A DNA stretch of 64,000 nucleotides from Planctomycetota bacterium (GTDB lineage Bacteria > Planctomycetota > UBA1135 > GCA-002686595): assembly GCA_016714045.1 (NCBI GenBank), contig JADJNY010000006.1, positions 394,102 through 458,101 on the forward strand, written 5' to 3'. The notes under the pieces were generated by a model. That model worked only from the letters and a program-made list of their open reading frames with translations, did no database searches and had not been told where the DNA came from. The stretch's first letter is position 1, and each line of letters begins with the position of its first letter. Of this stretch, positions 9,857 through 17,343 are shown one piece after another. A program made the translations under genes and the position numbers.

Positions 9857-9887
9857 AGTATATCCTCTCATATCGGGCATGTATACT
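9857..9887 (-). promoter_or_regulatory. AT-rich inverted repeat upstream of the nucleotidyltransferase operon
   Basis: AGTATA at 9857-9862 and TATACT at 9882-9887 form an inverted repeat in an unusually AT-rich island for this genome. On the minus strand TATACT sits ten bases before the preferred start and could be a -10 box. The symmetry suggests an autoregulatory operator, as is usual for toxin-antitoxin operons. The flanking bases to 10078 hold no gene I can support. Confidence 0.35.
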
Positions 9888-10078
9888 GCCGCGCTGAAGC
9901 TGATTCCCCGGGCTCCAGGGAGGCCGGGCGAGGCCCGACAGGGAGGGCAGCCCCCCTCCGCGCTGGGAGCCAGCGGGGCTCAGGACCTCCGCGGGAGCGT
10001 TCCAGGCCCGGCCCCGCTTCCCACCGACAGGTCTTTCTGAACGCTGTTTCGCGCGACGAGTCGAGACGCCCGTGGACA

Positions 10079-10103
10079 ATTACTTCGCCATATGGCTAAA
10101 TGA
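10079..10103. promoter_or_regulatory. Palindromic candidate ArsR operator
   Basis: GCCATATGGC at 10087-10096 is a perfect 10-base palindrome, extended by a partial match of the outer arms (ATTAC on one side, AAATGAC on the other). It lies 16 bases before the ArsR start codon, in an AT-rich stretch. Position and symmetry fit the autoregulatory operator of ArsR-family repressors. Confidence 0.4.
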
Positions 10104-10112
10104 CTGACGCGC

Positions 10113-10415
10113 ATGAAGCGCGAGTCCAAAGCCCAATCCGACCTCTACGAGGCCGTCTTCGCCGCGCTCGCGCATCCCGCGCGCCGGCGGATCCTGACGA
10201 CGGTGAACTTCGAGGGCGGCGCGATGCAGGCCGGCGAGATCGCGGCGATGTTCGAGCACGCGTGGCCGACCACGACGCGGCACCTCCGGGTGCTCGTCGA
10301 GGCCGGGCTCCTGCACGACGAACGCCGCGGACGCGCGCGCGTCTACCGGATCGATCGCAAGCGTTTGGAGCTCGTGCGCGACTGGCTCGCGTGGTTCTCG
10401 AAGGACCCGGGCTGA
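10113..10415 (+). CDS. ArsR-family transcriptional regulator
   Basis: A 100-residue winged-helix repressor. It opens with the family's helix (YEAVFAALAHPARRRIL), followed by the HTH (AGEIAAMFEHAWPTTTRHLRVL) and wing (LHDERRGRARVYRID). No cysteine cluster for metal sensing is present, which places it with the non-metal subgroup that often sits beside SRPBCC or glyoxalase-fold genes. The VOC-family gene begins 24 bases downstream and is probably co-transcribed. A palindrome just before the start suggests autoregulation. Confidence 0.85.
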   Translation: MKRESKAQSDLYEAVFAALAHPARRRILTTVNFEGGAMQAGEIAAMFEHAWPTTTRHLRVLVEAGLLHDERRGRARVYRIDRKRLELVRDWLAWFSKDPG

Positions 10416-10439
10416 ACACGAAACGCGAAGGAGGCACCC

Positions 10440-11171
10440 ATGGTCACCCCCAAGAAGAACGACAGCACCTCGAAGTCCGCCGCGACGAAGCCCGCGAGCT
10501 CCAAGCTCGCGCAGGACAAGTCCGCGAGCTCGCCGGCGCACGGTGCGAAGGTCGGCGGCGCCAAGCCCGCGAACGGCAAACCAGCGACGGCTGCCGCGAC
10601 GAAGGCGAAACCCGCCGGCGCGACCACCGGTCTGCCGGGCGGGAAGTCGAAGTCCGCGCCCGCCGTCCAGCTCGGCGCGAAGTCGCCGAACGGGAAAGCA
10701 CCGTCCCTCGGCGCGAAGGCCGCCCCCGGCACGCCCGCGCCGAAGAAGCTCCCGAAGCGCGCGAAGACGAGCACCGGCCGCGACATCCCGAACCTCTTCC
10801 GCTTGAACCTCGAGGTCGGCGACCTCGACGCCGCGACGCGCTTCTACGAGCGCCTCCTCGGCATCGAAGCGCGCAAGCAGGCGGGCGGGCGCGTCTACTT
10901 CTCCTCGGGCGCGGTGACGCTGCAGGTCGTGCAGGTCCCGCCCGAGCGCAAGCCGCACCCGAGCGCCGACTCGCTCCACTTCGCCGTCGCGGACATCGAT
11001 GCGGTGTACGAGCGCGCGAAGGCGCTCGGCTGCCTGTCGCGCGAGACCGTGCACGGCCGCCCCGGCGGCGAGGTGCACGTGCGCCCCTGGGGCGAGCGCT
11101 CGTTCTACGCGCGCGACCGCTGGAAGAACGCGCTGTGCTTCGTCGCGGCGGGCACGGAGCAGATGGGCTGA
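10440..11171 (+). CDS. VOC/glyoxalase-fold protein with Lys/Ala-rich N-terminal tail
   Basis: 243 residues in two parts. Residues 1-113 are a low-complexity basic tail rich in Lys, Ala, Pro, Ser and Gly (repeats such as AKPANGKPATAAATKAKPAG), like the tails of bacterial histone H1-like proteins. Residues ~117-238 form one VOC domain (LFRLNLEVGDLDAATRFYE, then LHFAVADIDAVYERAKALG, then GERSFYARDRWKN). VOC proteins include metal-dependent lyases, dioxygenases and resistance proteins; substrate is unknown. GAAGGAGG seven bases before the ATG is a strong ribosome site. It probably shares a transcript with ArsR. The basic tail suggests binding to nucleic acid or another polyanion. Confidence 0.82.
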   Translation: MVTPKKNDSTSKSAATKPASSKLAQDKSASSPAHGAKVGGAKPANGKPATAAATKAKPAGATTGLPGGKSKSAPAVQLGAKSPNGKAPSLGAKAAPGTPAPKKLPKRAKTSTGRDIPNLFRLNLEVGDLDAATRFYERLLGIEARKQAGGRVYFSSGAVTLQVVQVPPERKPHPSADSLHFAVADIDAVYERAKALGCLSRETVHGRPGGEVHVRPWGERSFYARDRWKNALCFVAAGTEQMG

Positions 11172-11178
11172 GGCACGA

Positions 11179-11206
11179 GCTCTCGCCGGTTCCGACCGGC
11201 GGGAGC
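11179..11206 (+). terminator. Hairpin after the VOC gene
   Basis: A 12-base stem (GCTCTCGCCGGT at 11179-11190 with ACCGGCGGGAGC at 11195-11206, one G-T wobble) encloses a TCCG loop, 7 bases after the stop. No T-run follows; candidate terminator. Confidence 0.45.
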
Positions 11207-11210
11207 GCGC

Positions 11211-11392
11211 GCTCGACTGCGGGGCTCGAGCGCGGGGCTCGACTGCGGGGCTCGACTGCGGGGCTCGACTGCGGGGCTCGACTGCGGGGCTCGACTGCGG
11301 GGCTCGACTGCGGGGCTCGACTGCGGGGCTCGACTGCGGGGCTCGAGCGCCGGGTGTCGAGCGCCGGGTGTCGAGCGCCGGGTGTCGAGCGC
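11211..11392. repeat. Tandem minisatellite, 13-base then 14-base units
   Basis: Starting at 11211, about eleven 13-base units of the form GGGGCTCGACTGC run head to tail; the units at 11221-11233 and 11338-11350 end in AGCGC instead. Three 14-base units of the form CGGGTGTCGAGCGC follow at 11351-11392. There are no unique spacers, so it is not a CRISPR array. The array fills most of the 339-base gap between the VOC gene and the next lipoprotein gene; the remaining 11393-11510 holds no gene. Confidence 0.9.
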
Positions 11393-11510
11393 GGAACGCT
11401 TGCGAGAGAGGCGACGGCTGCGAGCGCTCGCCCGCGGCCCCGACCGAGGGCGGACAACGCACGGTCCACCCGCTCGCGCCGCGCACCGTGCGCTCGCTAG
11501 GCTGGCGCGC

Positions 11511-12131
11511 ATGCCCAGAGCGCTTCCCCTATCGCTCGTCCTCGCCCTCGTGTTCGGCACCGCGTGCAGCGACGCCTCGAGCACGACCACCACGAGCTCT
11601 TCGACGCCCATGCAGAAGCCCGCGGACACGCGCCACGTTATCGTCAACGCAACGGAGCTCGACGTGCAGGCGCTCGGGGCGCTCGACCAGGTCGCGCGCA
11701 CGCGCGTGCCCGACGGCGACTACTGGTACGACGCGCGCTGCGGCGCGTGCGGCGCGAAGGGCGGACCGACGGCGGCGTTCCTGCCGACGAACCTCGCGCT
11801 CGCGCCGATGAAGGCGGACGCGTCGGGCGGCGGCAGCGGGCGCACGACGGGCGTGTTCGTGAACGGGCGCGAGCTGCACCTCGCGGACGTGCAGGCCTTG
11901 TCGCGCCTCGGCGCGATCCTGCCGGGAAGGTACTGGCTCGACGCGAACGGCAACTGGGGCGTCGAGGGCACCGACGTGCCGCTCGGCAACCTGGTGCAGG
12001 CCGCGAGCGCGGTGTCGCCGACGGGGCCGGGCTACAACCGCTCGACGCCCGGCGGGCACCTGATGAGCGACGGCCAGACGTCGGGCTGGTTCGACCCGAA
12101 GACGGGCGCGAGCGTGCTCGTCGGCGGGTGA
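11511..12131 (+). CDS. Lipoprotein of unknown function
   Basis: 206 residues. The N-terminus (MPRALPLSLVLALVFGTAC) is a lipoprotein signal with the lipid-attachment Cys19. A Ser/Thr linker follows, then a Cys pair (CGACG) and two related segments: a DGDYWYDARCG-like unit and GRYWLDANGNWGVEG. The second half is Gly-rich and contains GRELHLADVQALSRLGAILPGRYW, resembling small planctomycete and myxobacterial lipoproteins of unknown role. The ATG at 11511 was chosen for the signal peptide; upstream in-frame sequence runs through the minisatellite. The following 12132-12359 holds no gene I can support. Confidence 0.72.
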   Translation: MPRALPLSLVLALVFGTACSDASSTTTTSSSTPMQKPADTRHVIVNATELDVQALGALDQVARTRVPDGDYWYDARCGACGAKGGPTAAFLPTNLALAPMKADASGGGSGRTTGVFVNGRELHLADVQALSRLGAILPGRYWLDANGNWGVEGTDVPLGNLVQAASAVSPTGPGYNRSTPGGHLMSDGQTSGWFDPKTGASVLVGG

Positions 12132-12359
12132 CGCGCGGTCAGAGCCCGAAGTCGTTCGGGAGCTTCACGCGACGTTGCATCGAGCAGGAGCCGCGCGAGC
12201 GCGGCGACAGCGTATCGCCGCGCGCGAGGAGCGAGTTTCGTCGAAGGGCGTTCCTCGTAGGTGGAACGGTGCCGCGCACGAGGATCCTCGGGACGAGGCC
12301 TCCACTCGGCTTCGGGTTGGGAGGGTGCTCCGGGTGCGAGGCTGCGCTACAACGACGCC

Positions 12360-13061
12360 ATGAGCGCCCAGGCGCCCGCCCCCGATGCGACGCGGCCCTA
12401 CCGTCGCTGGCTCCACGTCTTCACGGTCCTGTTCGCGCTCGGCGTCGCCGTCTCCGCGATCCATCCGCGCTACCCGAGCGACTGGTGGCTCGAGAACGCG
12501 CTCGCGTGGCTCCTCGTCGGCGTGCTGCTCGTCACGGCGCGGCGCTTCCCGTTCTCACGCGTGTCCTACACGCTGATCTTCGTCTTCCTCGCGTTCCACG
12601 AGCTCGGCGCGCACTACACCTACGCCGAGGTCCCCTACCGCGAGTGGTTCCCGTTCCTCGCCTTCACCGAGCGCAACCACTACGACCGCCTCGTCCACTT
12701 CCTCTTCGGGTTCCTCTTCGCGTACCCGATCCGCGAGGTCTTCGTGCGCCTCGTCCACGTGCGCGGGTTCTGGGGCTACTACCTGCCGCTCGACCTGACG
12801 ATGTCGTTCTCGATGCTGTACGAGCTCGTCGAGTGGGCTGCGGCACTCGCCTTCGGCGGCGAGCTCGGCATGGCGTACCTCGGCACGCAGGGTGACGTGT
12901 GGGACGCGCACAAGGACATGGCGCTCGCCTCGCTCGGGGCGCTCCTCGCGATGCTCGTGGTGGCGCTCGTCCAGCGGTTGCGCGGCCCGATCCCGCTCGT
13001 TGGCGACGAGCCACTCGGCGAGGTCGCGCTGCGGCGCGCCGGGCGCGACGAAGCGCGCTGA
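12360..13061 (+). CDS. DUF2238-family inner-membrane protein (YjdF-like)
   Basis: 233 residues with about six membrane helices. It has the conserved set of DUF2238: HELGAHYTYAEVPYREW, then NHYDRLVHFLFG, then SMLYELVEWAAA and GTQGDVWDAHKDM. E. coli YjdF is the best-known member; its function is not established. The ATG at 12360 gives a cytoplasmic N-terminus of about 20 residues before the first helix. The last ~25 residues are charged. It stands between a lipoprotein and the ApbE fusion on the same strand with no clear functional link. Confidence 0.85.
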   Translation: MSAQAPAPDATRPYRRWLHVFTVLFALGVAVSAIHPRYPSDWWLENALAWLLVGVLLVTARRFPFSRVSYTLIFVFLAFHELGAHYTYAEVPYREWFPFLAFTERNHYDRLVHFLFGFLFAYPIREVFVRLVHVRGFWGYYLPLDLTMSFSMLYELVEWAAALAFGGELGMAYLGTQGDVWDAHKDMALASLGALLAMLVVALVQRLRGPIPLVGDEPLGEVALRRAGRDEAR

Positions 13062-13184
13062 ACCCAACCTGATCGCGAGGCCGCCGCGCGCCCGAGAGAT
13101 TTCCGCAAGCTCGGCCTGCACAATGTGCCCACCGCGCGCGGGACGTCCCCGCGCGCGACGCGCTCCGTCCTCCGTCTCCAGCGC

Positions 13185-14750
13185 ATGCCCCCCCTCGCCG
13201 CCCTCGCCCGCTCCGTGTTCGCGCCGTGCGCGCTCGCGCTCCTCGCCGCCGCTGCGCCCGCCCAGGGCTCCAATCTCCACGTCTTCGACCGCGAGGACGT
13301 CCTCGGCACCTCGATGCATCTCGTCGTGCGCGGCGACGAGACGAGCGCGAAGCAGGCGGAGAGCGTGGTCGTCGCCGAGATCGAGCGCCTCGCCGCGATC
13401 CTCTCGCGCCACGACGCGACGAGCGAGCTCTCCAAGCTGCGCCTCGCGAAGGAGCCCGTGCGTGCGTCGTCCGACCTGCGCGAGGTGCTCCGCGCCGCGC
13501 AGTCGTGGATGGAGCTCACGCACGGCGCGTTCCATCCCGGCGTGCAGGGGCTGAGCGACCTGTGGACCGCCGCCGTGAAGCGCGGCACCCGGCCGACGGA
13601 CGCGGAGCTGGCCGCGGCGCGCGCGAAGCTGCCCGCGAAGCTGTGGGAGATCGACGACGCGGCGACGACGGTGAGGCCGCTGTCGGACGTGCCCGTGACG
13701 CTCGACGCGATCGGCAAGGGCTACGTGCTCGACCGCGCGACGCAGAAGGCGCAGAAGCTCGACGGCGTGAAGGGCCTCGTGCTCGTGATCGGCGGCGACC
13801 TGCGCGTCCGCGGCTCGGATCCCGGCACGGTCGACGTCGTCGATCCGCGCGCTCCCGCCGAGAACGCGCCGAAGCTCTGCACCGTGCGCATCCGCCACGC
13901 CGCCGCGGCGACGAGCGGCGGCTACGCGCGCGGCTTCGGGCTCGGCGGCAAGCACCTTTCGCACATCCTCGATCCGCGCACGGGCGAGCCGGTGACGAAG
14001 ATCCTGCAGGCGACCGTCGTGGCACCCGAGGCGATGCGTGCGGACGCGCTCGCGACGATCCTGAACGTGCTCCCGATCGAGGAAGGCCTCGCGCTCGTCG
14101 CGAAGGAGCCGAACACGAGCTGCCTGATCGTCGACGCAAACGGGAAGCAGCACGCAAGCCCAGGCTGGGCGGACCTCGTCGTCGGTCCCGAGGGCGCCGC
14201 GAAGAAGGCCGAGCCCGCGCGCGCGCCGAAGCCCGAGCTCCCGCAGCCGTCGGGCCCGCAGATCTGGCTCGGCGGCGAGTTGAAGCTCGCGTTCGAGCTC
14301 GCGAAGCCCGCGCAGGAAGGCGGCGAGGGTCGGCGGCGCGGCGGCGGCTACAAGCGACCGTACGTCGCCGCATGGCTCGAGGACGAGAGCGGGAAGCCCG
14401 TGCGCACGCTGACCTTGTGGATCGAGGACGATCGCTGGGTCGACGACCTGCGACGGTGGGCGAAGCTCTACCGCGGCCACCGGCGCGACGCGGACGCCGT
14501 GACCCGCGCGACGCGCTCCGCGGGCAAGTACGAGCTCGGCTTCGACGGGCTCGACGACCAGGGGGAGGCGCTCCCCGCGGGCAAGTACACGGTCCTGCTC
14601 GAGGTCGTGCGCGAACACGGCACGTACCAGCTCGTGAAGCACGCGATCGACGCGAACGGCGCACCGTTCGACGTCGCGCTCGAGGGCGCGGGCACCGAGC
14701 TCGCGAGCGCGCGCGTGACGTTCACGAAGTCGGAGGCGCCCAAGAAGTGA
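13185..14750 (+). CDS. apbE: FAD:protein FMN transferase (ApbE) fused to a DUF2271 domain
   Basis: 521 residues. A signal peptide (MPPLAALARSVFAPCALALLA) is followed by an ApbE domain (~30-335) with GTSMHLVV, LDAIGKGYVLDRA, VLVIGGDLRVRG, and HILDPRTGEPV with the downstream metal/FAD-binding segment MRADALATIL. ApbE attaches FMN to a Thr/Ser of exported flavoproteins. The last ~165 residues (from GPQIWLGGELKLAFELA) match DUF2271, a predicted periplasmic domain often encoded beside PepSY and ApbE genes; here it is fused. The stop overlaps the GTG of the PepSY-like gene, so the two are translationally coupled. Together they suggest a periplasmic flavin-based electron-transfer unit. The start at 13185 is chosen for the signal peptide. 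Confidence 0.85.
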   Translation: MPPLAALARSVFAPCALALLAAAAPAQGSNLHVFDREDVLGTSMHLVVRGDETSAKQAESVVVAEIERLAAILSRHDATSELSKLRLAKEPVRASSDLREVLRAAQSWMELTHGAFHPGVQGLSDLWTAAVKRGTRPTDAELAAARAKLPAKLWEIDDAATTVRPLSDVPVTLDAIGKGYVLDRATQKAQKLDGVKGLVLVIGGDLRVRGSDPGTVDVVDPRAPAENAPKLCTVRIRHAAAATSGGYARGFGLGGKHLSHILDPRTGEPVTKILQATVVAPEAMRADALATILNVLPIEEGLALVAKEPNTSCLIVDANGKQHASPGWADLVVGPEGAAKKAEPARAPKPELPQPSGPQIWLGGELKLAFELAKPAQEGGEGRRRGGGYKRPYVAAWLEDESGKPVRTLTLWIEDDRWVDDLRRWAKLYRGHRRDADAVTRATRSAGKYELGFDGLDDQGEALPAGKYTVLLEVVREHGTYQLVKHAIDANGAPFDVALEGAGTELASARVTFTKSEAPKK

Positions 14751-15346
14751 GCGAGGACCGCGGACGCACGCGCTGGCCGTGGCTCGCGCGCTGGCTGCAC
14801 ACCTACGTTTCCCTGCTCGGCTTCGGCGCGCTGCTCTTCTTCTCCGTCACGGGCATCACGCTCAACCACGCCGAGTACTTCGAGCGCGAAGCCACGCACG
14901 AGGACGCGCAGGGAACGCTGCCGAAGGAGCTCGTCCCCGCCGCGGACGCCGAGCCCGACACGACGCGCATCGCGACCTTCTTCCGCACGCGCCACGCGCT
15001 GCACGGAGCACTCGCCGAGTTCCGCGCCGACGCCGACGAGCTTTCGCTCGTGTGGAAGGGCCCGGCCTACGCCGCGGAGGCCCTCGTCCAACGCGCGAGC
15101 GGCGACTACGAGCTCTCGATCACCACACAGCACGGCACCGCGTTGATCGACGACCTGCACAAAGGCCGGGACAGCGGCCCCGCCTGGTCCCTCCTGATCG
15201 ACGCGAGCGCGATCGTGATGATCCTCGCCTCCCTCACCGGCCTCTGGCTCCTCTTCTACGTGCAGAAGCGCAAACACGCGGGCCTCCTCGTCGCGCTCGT
15301 CGGCTGCCTCGCCCTCCTCCTCGTCTGGGCCCTCCTCGTCCCCTGA
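14747..15346 (+). CDS. PepSY-associated transmembrane protein
   Basis: 199 residues starting at GTG 14747, which overlaps the TGA of apbE. Helix 1 (~20-39) follows RWPWLARWLHTYVSLLG; two further helices lie at ~148-171 and ~179-198. A periplasmic domain between them carries ITLNHAEYF and IDDLHKGRDSG, matching the short PepSY_TM family (conserved DLHxGR near helix 2). Such proteins are thought to pass electrons across the membrane to periplasmic flavoproteins; conserved His residues could bind heme. Coupling to the ApbE-DUF2271 fusion supports this, but no electron donor is known. Confidence 0.8.
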   Translation: MSEDRGRTRWPWLARWLHTYVSLLGFGALLFFSVTGITLNHAEYFEREATHEDAQGTLPKELVPAADAEPDTTRIATFFRTRHALHGALAEFRADADELSLVWKGPAYAAEALVQRASGDYELSITTQHGTALIDDLHKGRDSGPAWSLLIDASAIVMILASLTGLWLLFYVQKRKHAGLLVALVGCLALLLVWALLVP

Positions 15347-15374
15347 CGCCCCTCACGCCGGCAGCCCTCCCACC

Positions 15375-15488
15375 GCTCCGTTGCGTCCACTCTGGCAATA
15401 GAACTCCGCGGAGGAACGGACCGGTCCTCCGGTCCGTTCCTCCGCGGAGTCCGGAATGCGAAGCATCCGAATGTGCTCCGTTGCGTCC
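15375..15488. repeat. Element: perfect 22-base hairpin bracketed by 14-base direct repeats
   Basis: Positions 15403-15424 and 15429-15450 are perfect reverse complements around a TCCT loop. The direct repeat GCTCCGTTGCGTCC occurs at 15375-15388 and again at 15475-15488, exactly 100 bases apart. A small ATGC-GAA-GCAT hairpin lies between the large hairpin and the right repeat. The hairpin sits between convergent genes and may end transcription from both, but the bracketing repeats suggest a mobile or repetitive palindromic element. Confidence 0.75.
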
Positions 15489-15531
15489 CTCCCCCCGTTG
15501 CCCCTCATCCGCCTGACGGCTCCCCCCAGAC

Positions 15532-17268
15532 CTACAGCGGATAGAACCTCCAACTCGGCACGAACTCCCGCATCAACGGCACCTTCGCAAGCAATGCCCT
15601 CACCATCTCGATCGGCATGTTCCCCGACGTCATCACCGCGTCGTGAAACTCCCTCTCCGTCCTCTTCCCCCCGCCGACCAGCTCCTTCTGCAACGCCCTC
15701 AACTGCAACGCCCCGAGCATATACGCGCACTGATACAACGGCTCGTACCCACCATTGAAGCTCCTCCGCACCTCGGCCTCGGCGTTGTCGCGCTCGTGCC
15801 CGACTTCATTCACCAGCATGTCGATGCACTGCTGCGGCGTGAGCTGCCCGAGATGGAACCCGAGGCTGAACCGGATCCGCGCGCACCGGTGCATCCTCCA
15901 GAACAACATCCCGACCTGGTCCTCGGGCGTCTTGGCAAACCCAAGGTCCCACAGCCGCGTCTCCCAATACAACGCCCACCCCTCCGTCCAGAACGGCGTC
16001 GAAAACGTCCGCCTCCACGTCGAGTACCGCGACGTCATGAACTGCTGCAGGTGATGCCCCGGGATCAACTCGTGGTGCACCGTCGCGCGCGAGAAATGCA
16101 CGTTGTTCCCGCGCAGGCTCATCAACTTCTGCTCGTGCGTCATCCCGTCCGTCGGGAAGCTGACGCTGATCACCTCGCCGCCCGTGAAGAACGGACTCAC
16201 GAGCTGGCGCTCCGGCGTCATCATCTCCATGCGCCAGCTCTCCTTCGCGAACGCGGGGATCGTCAGCAGCTCCCGGCTCTCCAGGAACGCGATCGACTCG
16301 TTCGACAGGTCGCGAATGAGCGCCGGCTGCGCGCCCGGCGCGACGTGGTCCTGCTTCACCTTCTCGAGCGCCTTCTTCCAGTCGTCGCCGAAGCCCATCG
16401 CGAGTGACGCCTCTTTCATGCGCGCCTCGCACCAAGCGAACTCGCGCTCGGCGATCTGGACGAGCTCCTCCGGCGTGTACGCGATGAACGCCATCGCGAG
16501 GTCGCGCACCAGCGCCTCCCGCCCGATCGGATCGCCGACGATCGTCTTGTCGTCGTCGCCGCCGAGCTTCGCGACCTTCTCGCGCAACACCCGCGCGTAC
16601 CCGTCGAGCGCGTCGCTCGCCGCCCTCCACGGCTGATCCAGCCACCACCCGAACAGCGGGTCGTAGCCCTTCCCGAAGCGATACCACTCGTCGAGGTCGC
16701 CGCGCAGCGACCGCACGGCCTCGCTCGCGCGCAGACCGACCGACTTCGGCCAGCGATCGGGCATTTCCTCGACCTTCGCGCGCACCGCGGCGATCTCCTT
16801 CGCGAGCGCGTCGACCTCGGCCGCCGCCTTCTCCGCCGCCGTGCCCTGGAAGGTGCGCCGCCCCTCTGCCAGCGCCGCGATGCGCTGCACGAACGGGACG
16901 AGCTCGGCCATCTCCTTCCAGCGCTGCTCCTGGAGCTCGAGCGCCGACAGCTCCTGCCGCGCCTCTCGCGCGAGCAGGATCCAATCGACCTTGCCGCCCT
17001 GTTCGAGCGCGTCGAAGTCGACCTTCGCCAGCTCGTCGAGCCAGCCGCGCATGCACTGCGTCATACGCTCGCGCCGCTCCTTCGCGCCCTCGACGCGCCA
17101 CAAGCGCTGCACAGCGCCGCGATCGGCCTCGAAGCGCGCGATCAGGTCGCGCACGTCCGTCCCGGACGCCGGCGCCGCGTGCAGCGTGCTCGCCGCGGGC
17201 GACGAAGCGCACGCGGGGAGGCTCGTCGAGAGACACAGGCACGCGATCGCGAACAGGGGGGAGCTCAT
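15532..17268 (-). CDS. DUF885-family lipoprotein, putative metallopeptidase
   Basis: 578 residues. The N-terminus (LCLSTSLPAC) is a lipoprotein signal with Cys20. The DUF885 core carries the zinc-type motif VHHELIPGHHLQ (398-406) and, further on, FWTEGWALYWE, whose glutamate may be the third ligand. The family resembles gluzincin peptidases and is often large and periplasmic. Length fits the family. GAGGAACG precedes the ATG at 17268. It ends beside a strong hairpin and faces the PepSY gene. A 75-base gap separates it from the DUF4132-like gene upstream; shared transcription is possible. Peptidase activity is inferred from the motif. Confidence 0.88.
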   Translation of the reverse strand: MSSPLFAIACLCLSTSLPACASSPAASTLHAAPASGTDVRDLIARFEADRGAVQRLWRVEGAKERRERMTQCMRGWLDELAKVDFDALEQGGKVDWILLAREARQELSALELQEQRWKEMAELVPFVQRIAALAEGRRTFQGTAAEKAAAEVDALAKEIAAVRAKVEEMPDRWPKSVGLRASEAVRSLRGDLDEWYRFGKGYDPLFGWWLDQPWRAASDALDGYARVLREKVAKLGGDDDKTIVGDPIGREALVRDLAMAFIAYTPEELVQIAEREFAWCEARMKEASLAMGFGDDWKKALEKVKQDHVAPGAQPALIRDLSNESIAFLESRELLTIPAFAKESWRMEMMTPERQLVSPFFTGGEVISVSFPTDGMTHEQKLMSLRGNNVHFSRATVHHELIPGHHLQQFMTSRYSTWRRTFSTPFWTEGWALYWETRLWDLGFAKTPEDQVGMLFWRMHRCARIRFSLGFHLGQLTPQQCIDMLVNEVGHERDNAEAEVRRSFNGGYEPLYQCAYMLGALQLRALQKELVGGGKRTEREFHDAVMTSGNMPIEMVRALLAKVPLMREFVPSWRFYPL

Positions 17269-17343
17269 CTCGTTCCTCGTGGGCAGGGGTGCGATGCGAG
17301 CATGCTGACGCCCAGCGCCGCGAGCGCAAGCGCCGCGTCGACC

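Noticed and set aside
11211..11392. CRISPR array
   Set aside because: Units are 13-14 bases and directly adjacent; there are no spacers and no cas genes.
10100..11500. 466-residue open frame through the ArsR and VOC genes and the minisatellite
   Set aside because: Out of frame with two recognisable genes; it ends in the translated tandem repeat.
12132..12359. Small minus-strand gene ending in VKLPNDFGL
   Set aside because: The frame upstream gives no recognisable protein and no start with a ribosome site; kept as empty intergenic sequence.
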